NCBI GenBank assembly: GCA_024704765.1
Contig: JAKMXF010000354.1
Coordinates: 62,690-126,689 of the forward strand
DNA from: Oopsacas minuta
Taxonomy: Eukaryota; Porifera; Hexactinellida; Lyssacinosida; Leucopsacidae
DNA: 64,000 nt
Reading direction: 5' to 3'
Part shown: piece after piece, positions 20,839 to 33,045 of the stretch
Position numbering within the stretch: position 1 is the first letter of the stretch
Layout: each line of letters begins with the position of its first letter
Translations under genes and position numbers: made by a program
Notes under the pieces: generated by a model
What the model saw: the letters and a program-made list of their open reading frames with translations, nothing else
What the model was told of the DNA's origin: nothing
Databases searched by the model: none

Positions 20839-23236
20839 TAGGGTTTGCAATCCCGGGATTCGGGAATGAGCTGATGCTGAAACCCGGAATTGTATATTAT
20901 GCATTAAATAATTTGCTTAAGTTAGTACATACTTTATGAAATTTATTTGAAAAGCTTTATTGAATAGATAAAATGATTAATACAATAATGAAGAAGAAAG
21001 AATGAAAAATAAATGAATTTAATAATATTAAGTGTATAATGAGTTATTGATAAGAATTAGTGAATATTTATTTAGGAGCGATTGTTTCTAATAAAACAAA
21101 GATTGTCCAGCATTATATCACCAAGTCTACTCCTGAATCTATTGCATAGGTATGCACATGAGGAAAATACACGTTCTGCCTCGACAGAGGTTGGAGAAAC
21201 TGTGAGTAGCATTTGGTAAATCATTTCCAAAAAATGCCCTCTCTTCCCTAGTCTGTTCAGCTATAGTGATTTCATATTTTAGGATAGATGACAGTGATTT
21301 CTTTGGATTCGCTATCTGTTGGCTGGGTACTCGTAGAGATACATCAATTGCTAGTTGGAGCTTCTTCGCTACTGGTAAATCACCTGGATCTGAACTTTGT
21401 GAATTAGACACATTTAATTGATTTTCCTCCAACAGTTTTTCTTCGTCCTCCGCTTTCCGCATTAGTCTTGAAAGCAAGTCATTGCAAAATGTAGTTATTA
21501 AACATCTTTTTGCTAGTTATGCTTGTGGATTGTGTAGGCATTGTAGGATTACAGATGCATCTGTATACCGCTCCTGTACCATGCGTTGATTAATAGCTTT
21601 TTGGATTGCTTCATTAAGGCTTGAATGGGAACTTAGTAACTCATCTAATAGAAACTTAATAGTTGCTTCTGCCGCAATCAAGTTTGCATCCCGTCTGCAT
21701 AGTGCCTCTAGTGCAGCTTTGATTGGGCCCAGAGAGTGGATTGTTCTTGAGATTTCTGTAATTTCATGATCGCTAAGATTTATCACTTCCTGAAGGTCCA
21801 ACAATGCTTTTTAACAGGGCAGCTTAATCTTGACTATTCGTTCAAACATATTCAATAATGAACTCCACCTAGTCTTACAATCGAGTATCAAATTTAGACC
21901 GTTTGGATAAATCTCCTTCACATAACGTTGTAATACGTAGATCATTTTTCAAAGGTGAGCGTTTAAAGAACTTGACAATTGTACCTATCTATTCGTTAAC
22001 TCAAGAATATCAAAGCCTAGATAATTCGTATTTCTTGAGCAACATCACCTACGTAGTACGATTAATCCATCAGTCTCATCATCTACATCCGCTATTACTA
22101 AATCACCTTCTTCATCAGTTTCATTCGCACTTGAATAATAGGAAAGTTCCCCTGTGTTATGGGAATTAGAATAGAAAACATCTTGAATTACAAGTTGAAG
22201 ACCATGTGCATAACATAATTGCTGGAATGGTTGTATTATACGTCCGACTTCTCTCATCATGTCACAACCGTCTGTTGTTATAGCTACAATATCAGATTCT
22301 AAATCCATTCCAAATTCATTGAGCTTCATTGATATCACTTCGGAACACTTTTCTGCCGAAATCTACCTCTTATCCTGACCAATCCAAAGTTCCAAAAGGA
22401 TTCTTTGCCGTGTATATTGATATTAATATATCTTCTGTTTTGTAAAGATGTCCATTCATCAAAAGTAAGAGTAAACTTTTCATTTTCGATTTACTAGTTC
22501 GCAAGCTTCTGACAACTTTTTGACGTAAATTATCAGCAAAATTCATAACTTGTGCTTTTATTCCATTGACAGAGTTCGGTAGAGAATGGTCAAGAGCACT
22601 AAGAGATTTCTTAGGTCGGACGAAGTTACAAAGATATTGAATGAAAGGCCATCATAAGCTGTCATTCTTGCTAGAATAGCTGAAAGACTAGAATCACTGA
22701 TGAAACGGTCAAGTTTTTCCGCTATATTAGGTTTGGAAATATGCTCTGAATTACTGCACGAGCTAGTCCGTTTTAGTACATCAATTTCATGGATAGTTTT
22801 CAAATGAACATGCAACCTTTTGTTGATCCGTCATCGCACTTGATCACTTTCTTGCAAATTTGGCATTCAGCAAGTTTGGAGCATTGTGAACGCTTGAAAT
22901 GCTGCCAAATCTCAGCGCCTTCAAATTGTCGAAAGATAATATTTTCTGCCATCATGTAACAAGTGACTGGTATTCAACAAAAATGTAGTTTTTTGACTCT
23001 GACATACAGGTATAGACTAATATATATATATATAGTGATATCATACTTGTAATTGAATATTTAACACTTGTACAACTATTGGTAAGGAATCATGTCTTGA
23101 TTTACAAGGGATTCGCATCGATGAAATGCGTGGAGTATTCATCAAAAATAAATTGATCCAAATTTCTAGGATTATATTGAATCCCGGGATTGAGGTTCCA
23201 ATCCCGGTGGAAAATGTACCGGGATTGCAAACCCTA
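20839..23236 (-). mobile_element. hAT transposon with 8-bp TSD
   Basis: The element has terminal inverted repeats TAGGGTTTGCAATCCCGG (20,839-20,856) and their inverse ending at 23,236, flanked by an exact 8-bp duplication TATGCTAG (20,831-20,838 and 23,237-23,244). Length is 2,398 bp. The interior encodes, on the minus strand, broken parts of a hAT transposase. This is a complete insertion of a now inactive copy. It lies upstream of the ABCG gene, whose 5' exon I could not find. Confidence 0.9.
21139..22960 (-). pseudogene. Degenerate hAT transposase
   Basis: From the 5' side (high coordinates): a BED-type zinc finger (IWQHFKRSQCSKLAECQIC, about 22,850-22,950), then a segment with ADVDDE, then the RNase-H-like core piece LESDIVAITTDGCDMM with QQLCYAHGLQLVIQDVFY (22,045-22,338). 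A helical piece covers 21,517-21,804. A C-terminal region (21,139-21,477) precedes where the hAT dimerisation block should be. Stops and frame changes separate these parts and the dimerisation motif is missing or truncated, so no active enzyme is expected. Family assignment rests on the BED finger, the TTDG motif and the surrounding hAT ends. Confidence 0.85.
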
Positions 23237-23244
23237 TATGCTAG

Positions 23245-23719
23245 TAATTTCTATGATTCTCTTTTACAATCTAAGTATCTAAATCTAATATTAATTAATC
23301 ACAAAAATGACCTAATCATAGATATTCATAGAATATAGACCCAAACGATTACTAATAGAATCATAATGTGCAACCCGCGGGGTCCGTCCCCTTACCTACA
23401 AAATACTAGCGATTAAGGGACGGAATCGCCGTAACATTTTCAGTTTGAACGATCACAGGAAATTCTGGGACGCCCCTATACTCCCCAATTATTCGCTTAG
23501 ACTTTATATCACACATAGCACCTTGAGAAATGCCTATGTGATCAGGATCTCTTGTATAATTAATTATTGCATAATTACGTAATTCATATTCTATCCAAGC
23601 AAGTAAAATATATATTCTCCTTTAAAGAATTGTACATTAATCTTTTGATGGGAGAATTTGCCCCTTGAGTATTCCCTCAGTGTGGAAGTATTCGATTCAC
23701 ATCTATCTCAATTTAAAAG
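23245..23719. other. Intergenic / 5' flank of ABCG gene
   Basis: No coding exon is recognised. It contains 'gcaacccgcggggtccgtcc' at about 23,371-23,390 and then A+T-rich sequence. The missing N-terminal exon of the ABCG transporter was looked for here and not found. Confidence 0.35.
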
Positions 23720-25941
23720 GGTTCTGTTCGTAAGAGAGAAATGTTGGCTATTATGGGTCCCAGTGGTAGCGGTAAGACTACACTGCTCAACACGCTTGCA
23801 GGGAATGCTAGCAATGTTTATGGATGGATTAACATAGAAGGACAGAAGGCAACCAAGCCACTACAGAAACGCATAGGTATGTTCACGTATCTTTTTCATG
23901 ATTCACAAATCTGAACTGATAAAATTTTGCCACGATTTTAGTGATATCTCACGAAAACACGACCAAGTCACTCTAAAGGCGTAGCTAGCATTGAGGAATA
24001 GGAGGCCCTCGTTTCACGCCTCCCCATAACTTTCTATTATGTTCCCCACCAAATTGAGGCAAAATTTCATCCCTGCCTCCGCTCTCTAGGATCTCTAGGT
24101 ACGCCACAGGATACCACCCATCATGTCGTGTGAATGTAACCGTCGAATTTATTATTCATATCCGGAGCCGAGCATATTCATGCTTGAGTGTACTGTGACT
24201 ACTGTCTTATTGTTAATGTTAGAAAATTGTATAATTATCACTTAATTAACTCTCCATAGGTTATGTTCTGCAAGAAGACAGCTTCTTGGCTAACCTCACA
24301 CTAAGAGAGACACTACTCTTCACGGCAGTATTAAAGATGGAAGGAAACATATCTTTAAGAGATAAGAAATCGCGAGTAGATGAAATCATCAGAGCTCTGG
24401 GGCTAGAAGCGTGCTGTAATACTATCATGGGAGGACCAGGCCAACGTGGATTAAGTGGGGGTGAGAAAAAGCGCGCGAATATCGCTTGTGAAATGCTTGC
24501 TGAACCAAGCATCCTATTACTTGATGAACCTACATCCGGTTTGGATAGCACGTACGCATTTAGCATGATAAAACGATTACGTAGTCTCTGTAATATGAAA
24601 GGTATTTCAATTGTAGCCTCAATACATCAGCCTAGCTCTGAACTTTTCAATTCTTTCGATTCCTTACTAGCTCTCAGTCTAGGTCATACTGTGTATAGCG
24701 GTCCTATTGATGGAGTAGTAGGGTATCTTGCTAAATTGGGTTTACCATGTCCTTCTTATTATAATCCAGCAGATCATCTCATGGACAAAAGTGTGGAAAA
24801 GGATAGTAGTAATAAACTCAGGAAATTATGGGATGAGAAACAGGACCTAGTAGGAAGTAAAATAAATGGTTTCTGTGATGGTCTAGATTCTAATCAGCCT
24901 GTTGAGCATTTATCAGCAACATATAAATTCAATCTATGTCAGCATACTCACTATCCTACCTCATGGTTTATACAGTTTGCTGCTATTCTCTGGAGAACTT
25001 TCAAAAATTCTAAAACACTTATCCTTAGCTCACAAATGATATTTTCTATGACAGCAATAGGGTTAGTAATTGGTGTTACATATTTTCAATTGCCACACGC
25101 TGAAGCAAATATTAATGACCGTTATGGCCTAATGTTCTTCATTATTATTCATGCTACATTCATTTCTGCTTTCAATAACTTGATTACGTTTGCGGCAGAG
25201 AGGAATGTTTTGAATAAAGATAGAGCCTCTGGTCTCTACCATATTTCAGCATACTATGCAGCCAAGAGTATTGCAGAGTTACCGATTCAATTCTTCCTGC
25301 CTTCTTTGTTCTTCAATATTTGTTATTGGTTATCTGGGGTAGCGTGGTTACCTGATGATTTAGGTTTGTATTTTGTATATTGGCTGGCGTTATTACTATT
25401 AGTAACCACTGGTAGTAGTGTAGGATCATTTTTCGGAGCTTATTTTGTTGATCCTGGCATTTCAATAATATACTTGCCAGTGTTAGTAGTAGCTTGGTTG
25501 ATGTTCGGTGGATTCTTTTCTAGAAATTTTCCCATTTGGTTATATTGGTTAACTTATCTGTCTCCGGCAAATTATGGTTTTGATGCTGCCTTACAAATAG
25601 TGTTCACAGAGAATATGATTATTCAATGTAGACCAAATAATTCTTTTTTCGTAGGCTGCAATAAAGGATTAATCACCAACGTAACTGGATTAGATGTACT
25701 TGCAAACGGTGATGTTACCATAGATTTTCCTCTCTGGGTAAACATATTAGTTTTGGTACTAACGATTGTATTCTTTCGTACAATAGCTTATCTGTCTATT
25801 CGTTTCCTTAACAGACCTCATAATTTTATAACTCGCACTAAACAGAAGATTACAAACTTTTACTGGAAGCAATATAATGCTTTGAAAGAGAATTTGAGTT
25901 ATTGTTGTAGTAGAAGACATATCTATCAAACTCAGGTTTGA
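23720..25941 (+). CDS. ABCG-family half-transporter
   Basis: Membrane ATP-binding cassette half-transporter of the White/ABCG family, likely exporting lipids or other hydrophobic substrates as a dimer. Exons 23720-23876 and 24260-25941 join in phase to give 612 residues. The nucleotide-binding domain comes first: Walker A GPSGSGKTTLLNTL, Q-loop QEDSFLANLTLRE, signature LSGGEKKRANI, Walker B and D-loop LLLDEPTSGLDS, H-loop ASIHQPSS. About six membrane segments follow, with a large loop before the last containing CRPNNSFFVGCNKG (paired cysteines, N-glycosylation). The frame upstream of GSVRKREM hits a stop, and an AG lies at 23,718-23,719. A first exon of perhaps 30-80 residues is therefore expected but unseen. 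The substrate cannot be read from the sequence. Confidence 0.93.
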
Positions 25942-26371
25942 GTGATATTCTTCATCATTTAGTTTATTCATAGTTAGGGCTGGATTCCTAATCATAGCAG
26001 TTTTATCCTAGAATATATATTCAACCGATGATTATTTGTACTGTCTTTAGGACTGAATTATATATATCCTGAGGCCTGGGTCTGGGAGAAAGAATTATAT
26101 AATCCTCTCAGGTCAGGGTATAAACAATTCAGTCTGGTTCAACCGTTCAAACCTAAGAGGAGGGAAATTTAGGGAAATTTAGTGGCTGTTTAGATATCAA
26201 AGCTTTTGAATTAAGTGCGTCTCATTGTAATCTTAAAGGTTCTTGACGTAATTTATTTTCCATGACTTTGCATAAAATAATTTAATTTAGTATAGCGTAT
26301 AGCGTCTTTTAATTAAAGCTAGTAGCCTAGGCTCTTGGTTTACAATCCTACTAATTTATACAGTGTGTTAG
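25942..26371. other. Intergenic, nothing recognised
   Basis: Spacer between the ABCG gene and PSMD12. It includes a tandem 'gaggggaaatttagggaaattt'-like duplication near 26,158-26,180 and otherwise A+T-rich sequence, presumably holding the PSMD12 promoter. Confidence 0.35.
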
Positions 26372-29300
26372 ATGTCTACATTAGACACAGCTATGGAGGT
26401 AGACTACTCTGCTAGTGTAGAGGAACAACTGCCTAAATGCAAGGAACTCGCTAAGCAGGGAAATCTACAAGAAGCACTGGAGAAGCTGCTTACTCTGGAG
26501 AAACAGACCAGATTGTGTGCAGACATGGTCAGCTGTGGTAAGGTATTAGTAGCTATTGTACAGCTGTGTTATGACTGTCACCAATGGAGTCTACTGAATC
26601 AGCAATTGGTGAGTATTTCCTTATGCTGTATGAGAGATTATTTAATTTTATAAACTTGATACAAGACTAAACTATTTATGAGACATGGATAGGTTTAGCA
26701 CATGCTTTTTAGGGAAATACTGCGATTCGGTTCAGTAATCACCCTGTATTGTTTTACATAAAGCCTCCCATTCGACCCTCCAAACAACGGGAAACTTTAT
26801 ATAGCTTAATCATCCTATCTCAACACAACAGATAATTATTTGGAAATCAGAGTATTCTTCATATATTTTTACTCCAAAATTACTGACAATATAAACGAGG
26901 AAAACTAAAATATAACCAATAACGACACTAATTTATGTCTGAAAATGAGAAACAAACTATGCATTTCGAAATGGTTTACTAGCTAATTTACCAGCCCTTA
27001 TCCGAGAGTACGTATTAACAGACGTAATAGTCAGTGATAAAGCATTGAAAGAGATTGTTAACCGTACTAAGTGATACTCCTTATCCCGAGTTACTTATTA
27101 ATCGTGTTTGTATTAACTCTTAATATCCCGTATTCTCATATCTCAGGTAAACTTGACAAAGAAAAGAAATATTCTGAAGCTTGCAATATGTAAAATGATT
27201 CAGGAAGCAGTTACTTTTGTAGAAGATGCTCCTGACATGGCAACCAAGCTAGAGCTAATCAAGACACTAAGGAATGTTACAGAGGGTAAGATATACGTGG
27301 AGAATGAGAGAGCTAGACTAACTCTTAAACTCAGTAACATACATGAAACAAATGGAGATATTACTTCTGCATCTTCTGTCCTGCAGGAACTGCAGGTATG
27401 TTTCTTATCTGTATTTTATAACTACTGGTAACTAATGTAGCAGAATTTAGAAAAAATTGGACAAGTGAAATAGTCTTTGCGTCGTTTTTACAATTTTATC
27501 TGGTAAACTCTCCAAATTATCAACGAATTCAAAAACTGGGAAATTCAGAAATACAAGTGATTGAATATCTGAGAATTGATAGAACATTATTTTTTGAATT
27601 TCCATATCTCTTCCAGCTCTATGAGGTAACTATTGAATACAAATCTTGAATACTTTTATTAAACGAGTTATGGTAGTTTATTAAGAATGAAATCAATGAA
27701 TGAATATCAGTTAATAATAAGGAATGATAACTTATCTATCAAGCAAGTGATAATAGTATTGGAGAGGTTTATACTCAGTAATAATAGCCATTAGATATAC
27801 CTACATAGATATACTGTATAGTAGCTAAGCAGCTTTAATGAATTTCTGTCTCATCTTCCTCTGAAGTGGCATAGAAAGACTGGTGACGTGTGCACTGGGC
27901 TGCATACGCTTTGCTCCATCTGATACCTTCCAAGCGTTCGGATTGAAATCTTCATTAGCTGGATTAGGAATTTTAGGAGCTGAGAGTTTCTGTATCCTCT
28001 CCGTAGCTATCGCTCTCTTGGCTGAGTCACTCACTGCCCATTGAACTTCTTTGGGAGGATTGTACTCTCCGTGAGATGTCTGTAAATACATACAAGTATA
28101 TTATATATCATTAATATGTAATTTAAACTTTCGTTAAGTTTTATTTTCCGCATCTTATTCCATACAAATAAATGCTAATTGGATATATCATTCTGTAAGT
28201 TATGCAGTTTAGCCTTCAAATTTCTAAAATACAATTGATTTTCAGACTTTAAGTTACATTGTATACTTACCTTTGCTACTGACAGTTTTTCAAGGTGTTC
28301 ACTAGCCACAGTTTTAGTAGCAGCCTTACTGATCTCCCATGCTGGCTGTCCCCACTCCTCCCATCTCTCCTTCCCGCTCTTCAACTTCCTGTTCTTCAAA
28401 TTGGATAGCTCCTCTATCCTAGCAGATACCACAGCTCTCTTGGTTGCAGATGATACCACCGTCTCTACGCTACGACAGGGTCTGTACTCAATATGCACTG
28501 TTTTTGCTCTAGCGAGCTTCTCTATCCGTCCTGTAGGGGTGTGTGTCTTTGAGGATCTTGAAACGTCCCAAATTGGTGAAGGTCTATCCCATAAGTAGTT
28601 TGGATGAAGAGACTTAGGAACGGTTAGCTCTTCCATTCTATTAGTTAAGCAGCACTGTGTGGTCTGGTTGTAATTCTGTATAATGTAATGATTGGTTACC
28701 CTCTATATCTTTACATCATTAATATTTATTATTATCTTACATCCACGGGGCTGTAAATTAAGGATCGATTATTCGAACAGGCAGGCATACTAGGTATTAT
28801 TACTATTTTACAAGATTGCATCCGAATAGTTCAATATTCGGTATTCGGTTGGTCGAAAACAAATACAATGCAACCTCTATAAGTGGGGAATTCTGCTATA
28901 ATTTTTCTGGAATAATCAATTTTTTGTGCTAAATTTGGAAATAAACACGTATTCATCGCTATGATAAATTTAAATCTTTTGGTTTCTCAGAAGATTCCTT
29001 ACAAATTCTTACATTCAACCAACAACCTTAGGGCATATTATAATCAAATATCTTTGAAAAAACAGTCGTGGGAGGAAACGGCTATACATATTGACGCACA
29101 CATCTCTCGTTCAAGGACTTATCCATTTGAAATTATAAACGGGGGAATGGGGGTTAACAGCAGATTCGCCGGACCGACCTTCTCCACTTATAGAAGTTCT
29201 ACTGTATTATCAGTCTTCAATAAGGCTGCTATTCATGAACATTGATATTCGGTTCGAGCGGTTTAAACCTTGCTAATTTCCTATATAGAGTGCAAAGGTT

Positions 29301-29814
29301 AATTATGATGTCAGCCTTTAGTAGATATAGGAAGGGCACTACTATTTAGGAGCGTGAAAATGGCTCCTTTCCCTACACCATAACAGTAATTAGCGGATTA
29401 GACGGGAGGATTAGGAACGTACTCCCAAGGACCTGTATAATTATATCACTCTGAGGGGCACGAGCTAAAACCACTCGGCACCCTGTTATAAGGGTTATGG
29501 TTAAGATATTTAGTATGTACTCTGTATTACCTTTTGTGGAATGTTATTGTCCCAGTATACAGAACGTCTATCCTCAGAGAATCCAGCTGGTACAGGCTTG
29601 TACTTAGCTAGCTCTATTGTCCTGCCTGTAGGCGCACTGTAGGTCTGCTTACGTGTGTGAGATTTGTCTCTGGTATTCCTAGTTGTCCTTCTGGAGTTCT
29701 TGCTGCCAAGGGGAAGGGGTACTGAATGAGGACCGTTCTAATTAGGGAGATTACATATAAACCTTTTTCGAAAATTATATTTCGCAGTCGAATAATGTCA
29801 ATATCGGATCAACA

Positions 29815-29858
<44 letters not shown>

Positions 29859-32540
29859 CTTACCGCACTTCTCTTTGCATCCACAGAATCATCTTTGTGA
29901 TGAGCTAACTCAGGCTCCACACCTGTGTCCCTTCCACTCATTGTAAATCTAATGTGCAATCAAAAGAATTTATTATTTCATAAACTGGATGGAATTTGTA
30001 GTACAGGAATAGTTTTGTGACAGAATTATTCTATTATATGGGTGGTTAAGAATGTTGTTTCCCCGAGGTTATCATTTCGGTGTTTTCCTTCGAAGTTTGT
30101 TATAAAATAACGTAAATGATATGATATTCATCTATTCCTATCTTTTGCGAAAGCCATTTATCAAAATGTTGTATAGGTGTAGTCGATATACAACCTATTC
30201 AGCATATTTATATTGGATTGTAATTTATAATATTTCAATTTATTTGAGTACACAATAATAGTATTAATTTACTAATTTCAATAGTGCATTAATTAATTAT
30301 TGTAATGTACTACGGTGGTGTTCGCCTATTAGCATTCATCCAGGGCATATGAGACCATTTTGTATTGGAAATAGTTCCTCTAATTCTATAGCAAAGTTTG
30401 CGTAATTGAAATGCAAATCTTGAAAATTGCTAATTGGCGAACTTCACCGTATAAGTTATTATATATCTGTATTTGGATTGTAGTGAAGAATTTTCCCTTG
30501 GATTAGTGTCCATCTTGCTCGTGGATGTTGTCCGGATACTTGGAAACCTCCAGGTTGTATAGTTGGGTATTTGGAATCGTTATCTACTTGGGAAAGGGAT
30601 TTTTATCGGATTGGTTAATTAGAATATTACTTCTAATTCGTGCTTATTTGTGTTTGGGTGTGGTGGGCTTTAGTTCGTCCACTTCGATATTTTATTTTCA
30701 CTATTTCTCGGATTGATATTCAGCCTCATATGAGATGTGTTTTATATTAATGGCATTTCAGCTATCATATTTTATTATTTCTTTGAAATTAATTCGAAAC
30801 ATATAGTAACCACTTATAATCTCAAGGCACTCTTAAATACACCCCTCAATCACTGGCTTGGAGCTCTTAATTGATATGAGAAAGTTCTAAAACAGTTATT
30901 AAATGTCGGTATCCGAGTATTTAGCATTTCAGAAATTATATGTACCCTTAGTATATTGTATGTTTAGGTAGAGACGTATGGCTCCATGGAGCGCCAAGAG
31001 AAAACAGAGTTTATTCTTGAACAGATGAGGCTCTCTCTTGCAAAAGAGGACTATATTCGCACTCAAATTATTTCTAAGAAGATTAATATACGATTCTTCT
31101 CAGAAACTTCTCCCACAGTGCAGCAGCTCAAGATCCGTTTCTATAAACAGATGATACAGCTGTCTGAACATGACAAGAACTTCCTGGAGACCTGTCAACA
31201 TTATAGACAGATTCATGGAACTGAGTGTGTAAATGAGGACGAGTCTTGGTGGAAGGAAATTCTCAAATTTTCTTGCATCTACATTATTCTATCTCCTTAC
31301 TTCAATGAGCAAGAAGATCTGATTAACAGGTTACTCTCTCTTCCTAATTGTATTTAATATACGTATATGTAAATATTTATTGAATCGCTTTCGCAATTGG
31401 AACTCTCTTACTAAAATACGTAGTATATTGACAAACTTAGAAATTCGATATTCGGATTCAACATACTTCGCCTTACCCTTGTATTGCCGTAAGAGTAACT
31501 TTTATACAGTGGAAGCCGCTTAAACGGGACAATGATTTGGGAACAGATTTTTACACAGAAAATCGCCGGATAATTGGGGCATCGAATCGGTTAATAGGGA
31601 TAGAAATCCCGATTAACCGAATATAAACATTATACTCGCTCAATTGGTATTTCATTCCAATTACAATTATATATGTATTCAGAATCATTGTAATATGGTT
31701 TGTTTTAAAGATAGGAATTTTAATATTCTACAAACATAACAATACAACACCGATACAATTGCAATTTACAAAACTATTGACTTTGCTCACTCCCTACATA
31801 ATCAGAATTTAGTAGTAGTGTAATAAGATATTTCTGGTTATGATCTGAGACCATGAAAACTAGTTTTGAGTACTTAAATAAATCATAATCGGTTAATCGG
31901 GACAAAACATTGACTCCAGAGCTGTCCCGATTAAGCGACTTCCACTGTATTATACATATTTATTCTGTGTATTGATAGGATACTGCTGGATAAACAACTA
32001 GGCCAACTTCCTGATTACAAAGATATTCTAACTCTCTTCACGACATTAGAACTAATATACTGGTCAGATTTCTATAATAAGTACCAGATATTACTCAGAG
32101 ATGGAACAGATTCATGTCCTGCTGTAAATGTTAGTATATTTCCTATTATATGAGCAATTAAATTATATAACCTTACTGCTGTTTAGGTGTTCAATCACTC
32201 TGAAAGGGGAGAAGAAATGTGGATAGAACTTCATCGTCGTATTACAGAGCACAATATACGAGTAATGGCTAAACACTACACTAGAATATCAATAAACAGG
32301 ATGACACACCTTCTCGCATTACCCCAGGATACTACTGAAGAAATAACTTCTCATTTAGTAGTTAACAAAACAATATACGCGCGTATTGATAGATCCAAGG
32401 GAATAGTTTGTTTCAGAAAACCCTTAGAAACACATCAATATCTCTCAGATTGGTCTCATAGCATAGAAAACTTGATGGGGTTTGTATCCAAATCAGTTCA
32501 CCTTATTAACAAGGAGGAGATGATTCACAAACTCAAGTAG
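26372..32540 (+). CDS. PSMD12: 26S proteasome regulatory subunit 12 (Rpn5)
   Basis: Rpn5 is a PCI-domain subunit of the 19S proteasome lid. Five exons join in phase: 26372-26608, 27147-27395, 30968-31329, 31979-32129 and 32187-32540, giving 450 residues (human 456). Recognisable blocks are the N-terminal helical repeats (EALEKLLTLEKQTRL), LRNVTEGKIYVENERARLT, FILEQMRLSLAKEDYIRTQI, the exon 4 stretch KDILTLFTTLELIYW, and the winged-helix/PCI end HNIRVMAKHYTRISINRM, LVVNKTIYARID and IHKLK. The second intron (27396-30967, 3.6 kb) is far larger than the others and contains a complete antisense THEG-repeat gene plus MITEs. Intron 4 (31330-31978) contains a Tigger-like MITE. All splice sites are GT/AG. 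Confidence 0.96.
27825..29941 (-). CDS. THEG-repeat (testicular haploid expressed) protein
   Basis: Four exons on the minus strand join in phase: 29864-29941, 29531-29737, 28271-28675 and 27825-28079, giving 314 residues. The protein is built of tandem THEG repeats with the pattern W-x-VS-x-A-x-x-x-x-x-S-x-R-I-x-x-LS/LA. Examples are VYWDNN, IWDVSRSSKTHTPTGRIEKL, SATKRAVVSARIEELS, AWEISKAATKTVASEHLEKL, VQWAVSDSAKRAIATERIQ and AWKVSDGAKRMQPSAHVTSL. In vertebrates THEG/SPMAP2 is expressed in haploid male germ cells and sperm, and related repeats occur in ciliary microtubule-associated proteins. The whole gene lies inside intron 2 of PSMD12 on the opposite strand. Its own introns hold an (AAT)n tract (29,817-29,857) and a TA-type MITE. 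Confidence 0.88.
28864..29206. mobile_element. TA-type (Tigger/pogo-like) MITE
   Basis: The ends read TACAATGCAACCTCTATAAG and, reverse complemented from the right, TACAGTAGAACTTCTATAAG. They include the TA dinucleotides that are the usual target duplication of Tc1/mariner/pogo elements. The element lies within an intron of the THEG gene and so within intron 2 of PSMD12. Confidence 0.7.
29817..29857. repeat. (AAT)n microsatellite
   Basis: About fourteen uninterrupted AAT/ATA units in the first intron of the THEG gene, just inside its splice donor. Confidence 0.9.
30311..30451. mobile_element. 141-bp TA-type MITE
   Basis: The ends TACGGTGGTGTTCGCCTATT and, from the right, TACGGTGAAGTTCGCCAATT are inverted repeats that continue into AGCA. 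They include terminal TA. No coding capacity. Located in intron 2 of PSMD12, between the THEG gene and exon 3. Confidence 0.65.
31505..31949. mobile_element. Tigger/pogo-like MITE in PSMD12 intron 4
   Basis: The left end reads TACAGTGGAAGCCGCTTAAA and the right end reverse complement reads TACAGTGGAAGTCGCTTAAT; both continue into CGGGACA. Both termini sit next to TA, the expected target duplication. The interior has further copies of 'gattaaccga/ggttaatcgggac'. Confidence 0.78.
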
Positions 32541-33045
32541 TTTATAGCGTTTTGTTTAGTATAGAAATGTATAAATAGGGAGAACTTTATGGTTAGATTG
32601 AGTTCAATTAAGTTTGACTATTGATTTGCCAATTTGCAGCTATAAATATAGATATTAGAATAGGTTAACTACGTAGTATTGAAAGGTGTGGAACGTGAAC
32701 ATCTGATTAATGACGGATAATTTGTGAAATTTGCTGATCTCTACCAATTTCTCTCGGACGGACGGACGGACGTGCAAATTGAAACTTTGCTTATCTATCA
32801 AATAAGGTATGTCCGTGTTGCAGCTGTAGTAAGGTTAGTGACTCAAAACTCAACGACTCTCAGATAAAAAATCCTTTTTTTATTGATGTAGTTCTTACTT
32901 TCTATAGAGAGATACCCAAAATATGTACTTAAGTCTGTCCATCGCAGGATCCCGAGTTACTGCAATCAGCCAATGCCCCAGGCCTGTTACCTTATTAATA
33001 AGATAATATATGTACATATTGTTTCTCCCTGTACTATGCTATTAG
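32541..33045. other. Intergenic, nothing recognised
   Basis: Spacer between PSMD12 and the receptor gene. A (CGGA)n-like tract 'cggacggacggacggacg' lies at 32,755-32,772. No gene or element ends were resolved. Confidence 0.35.
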
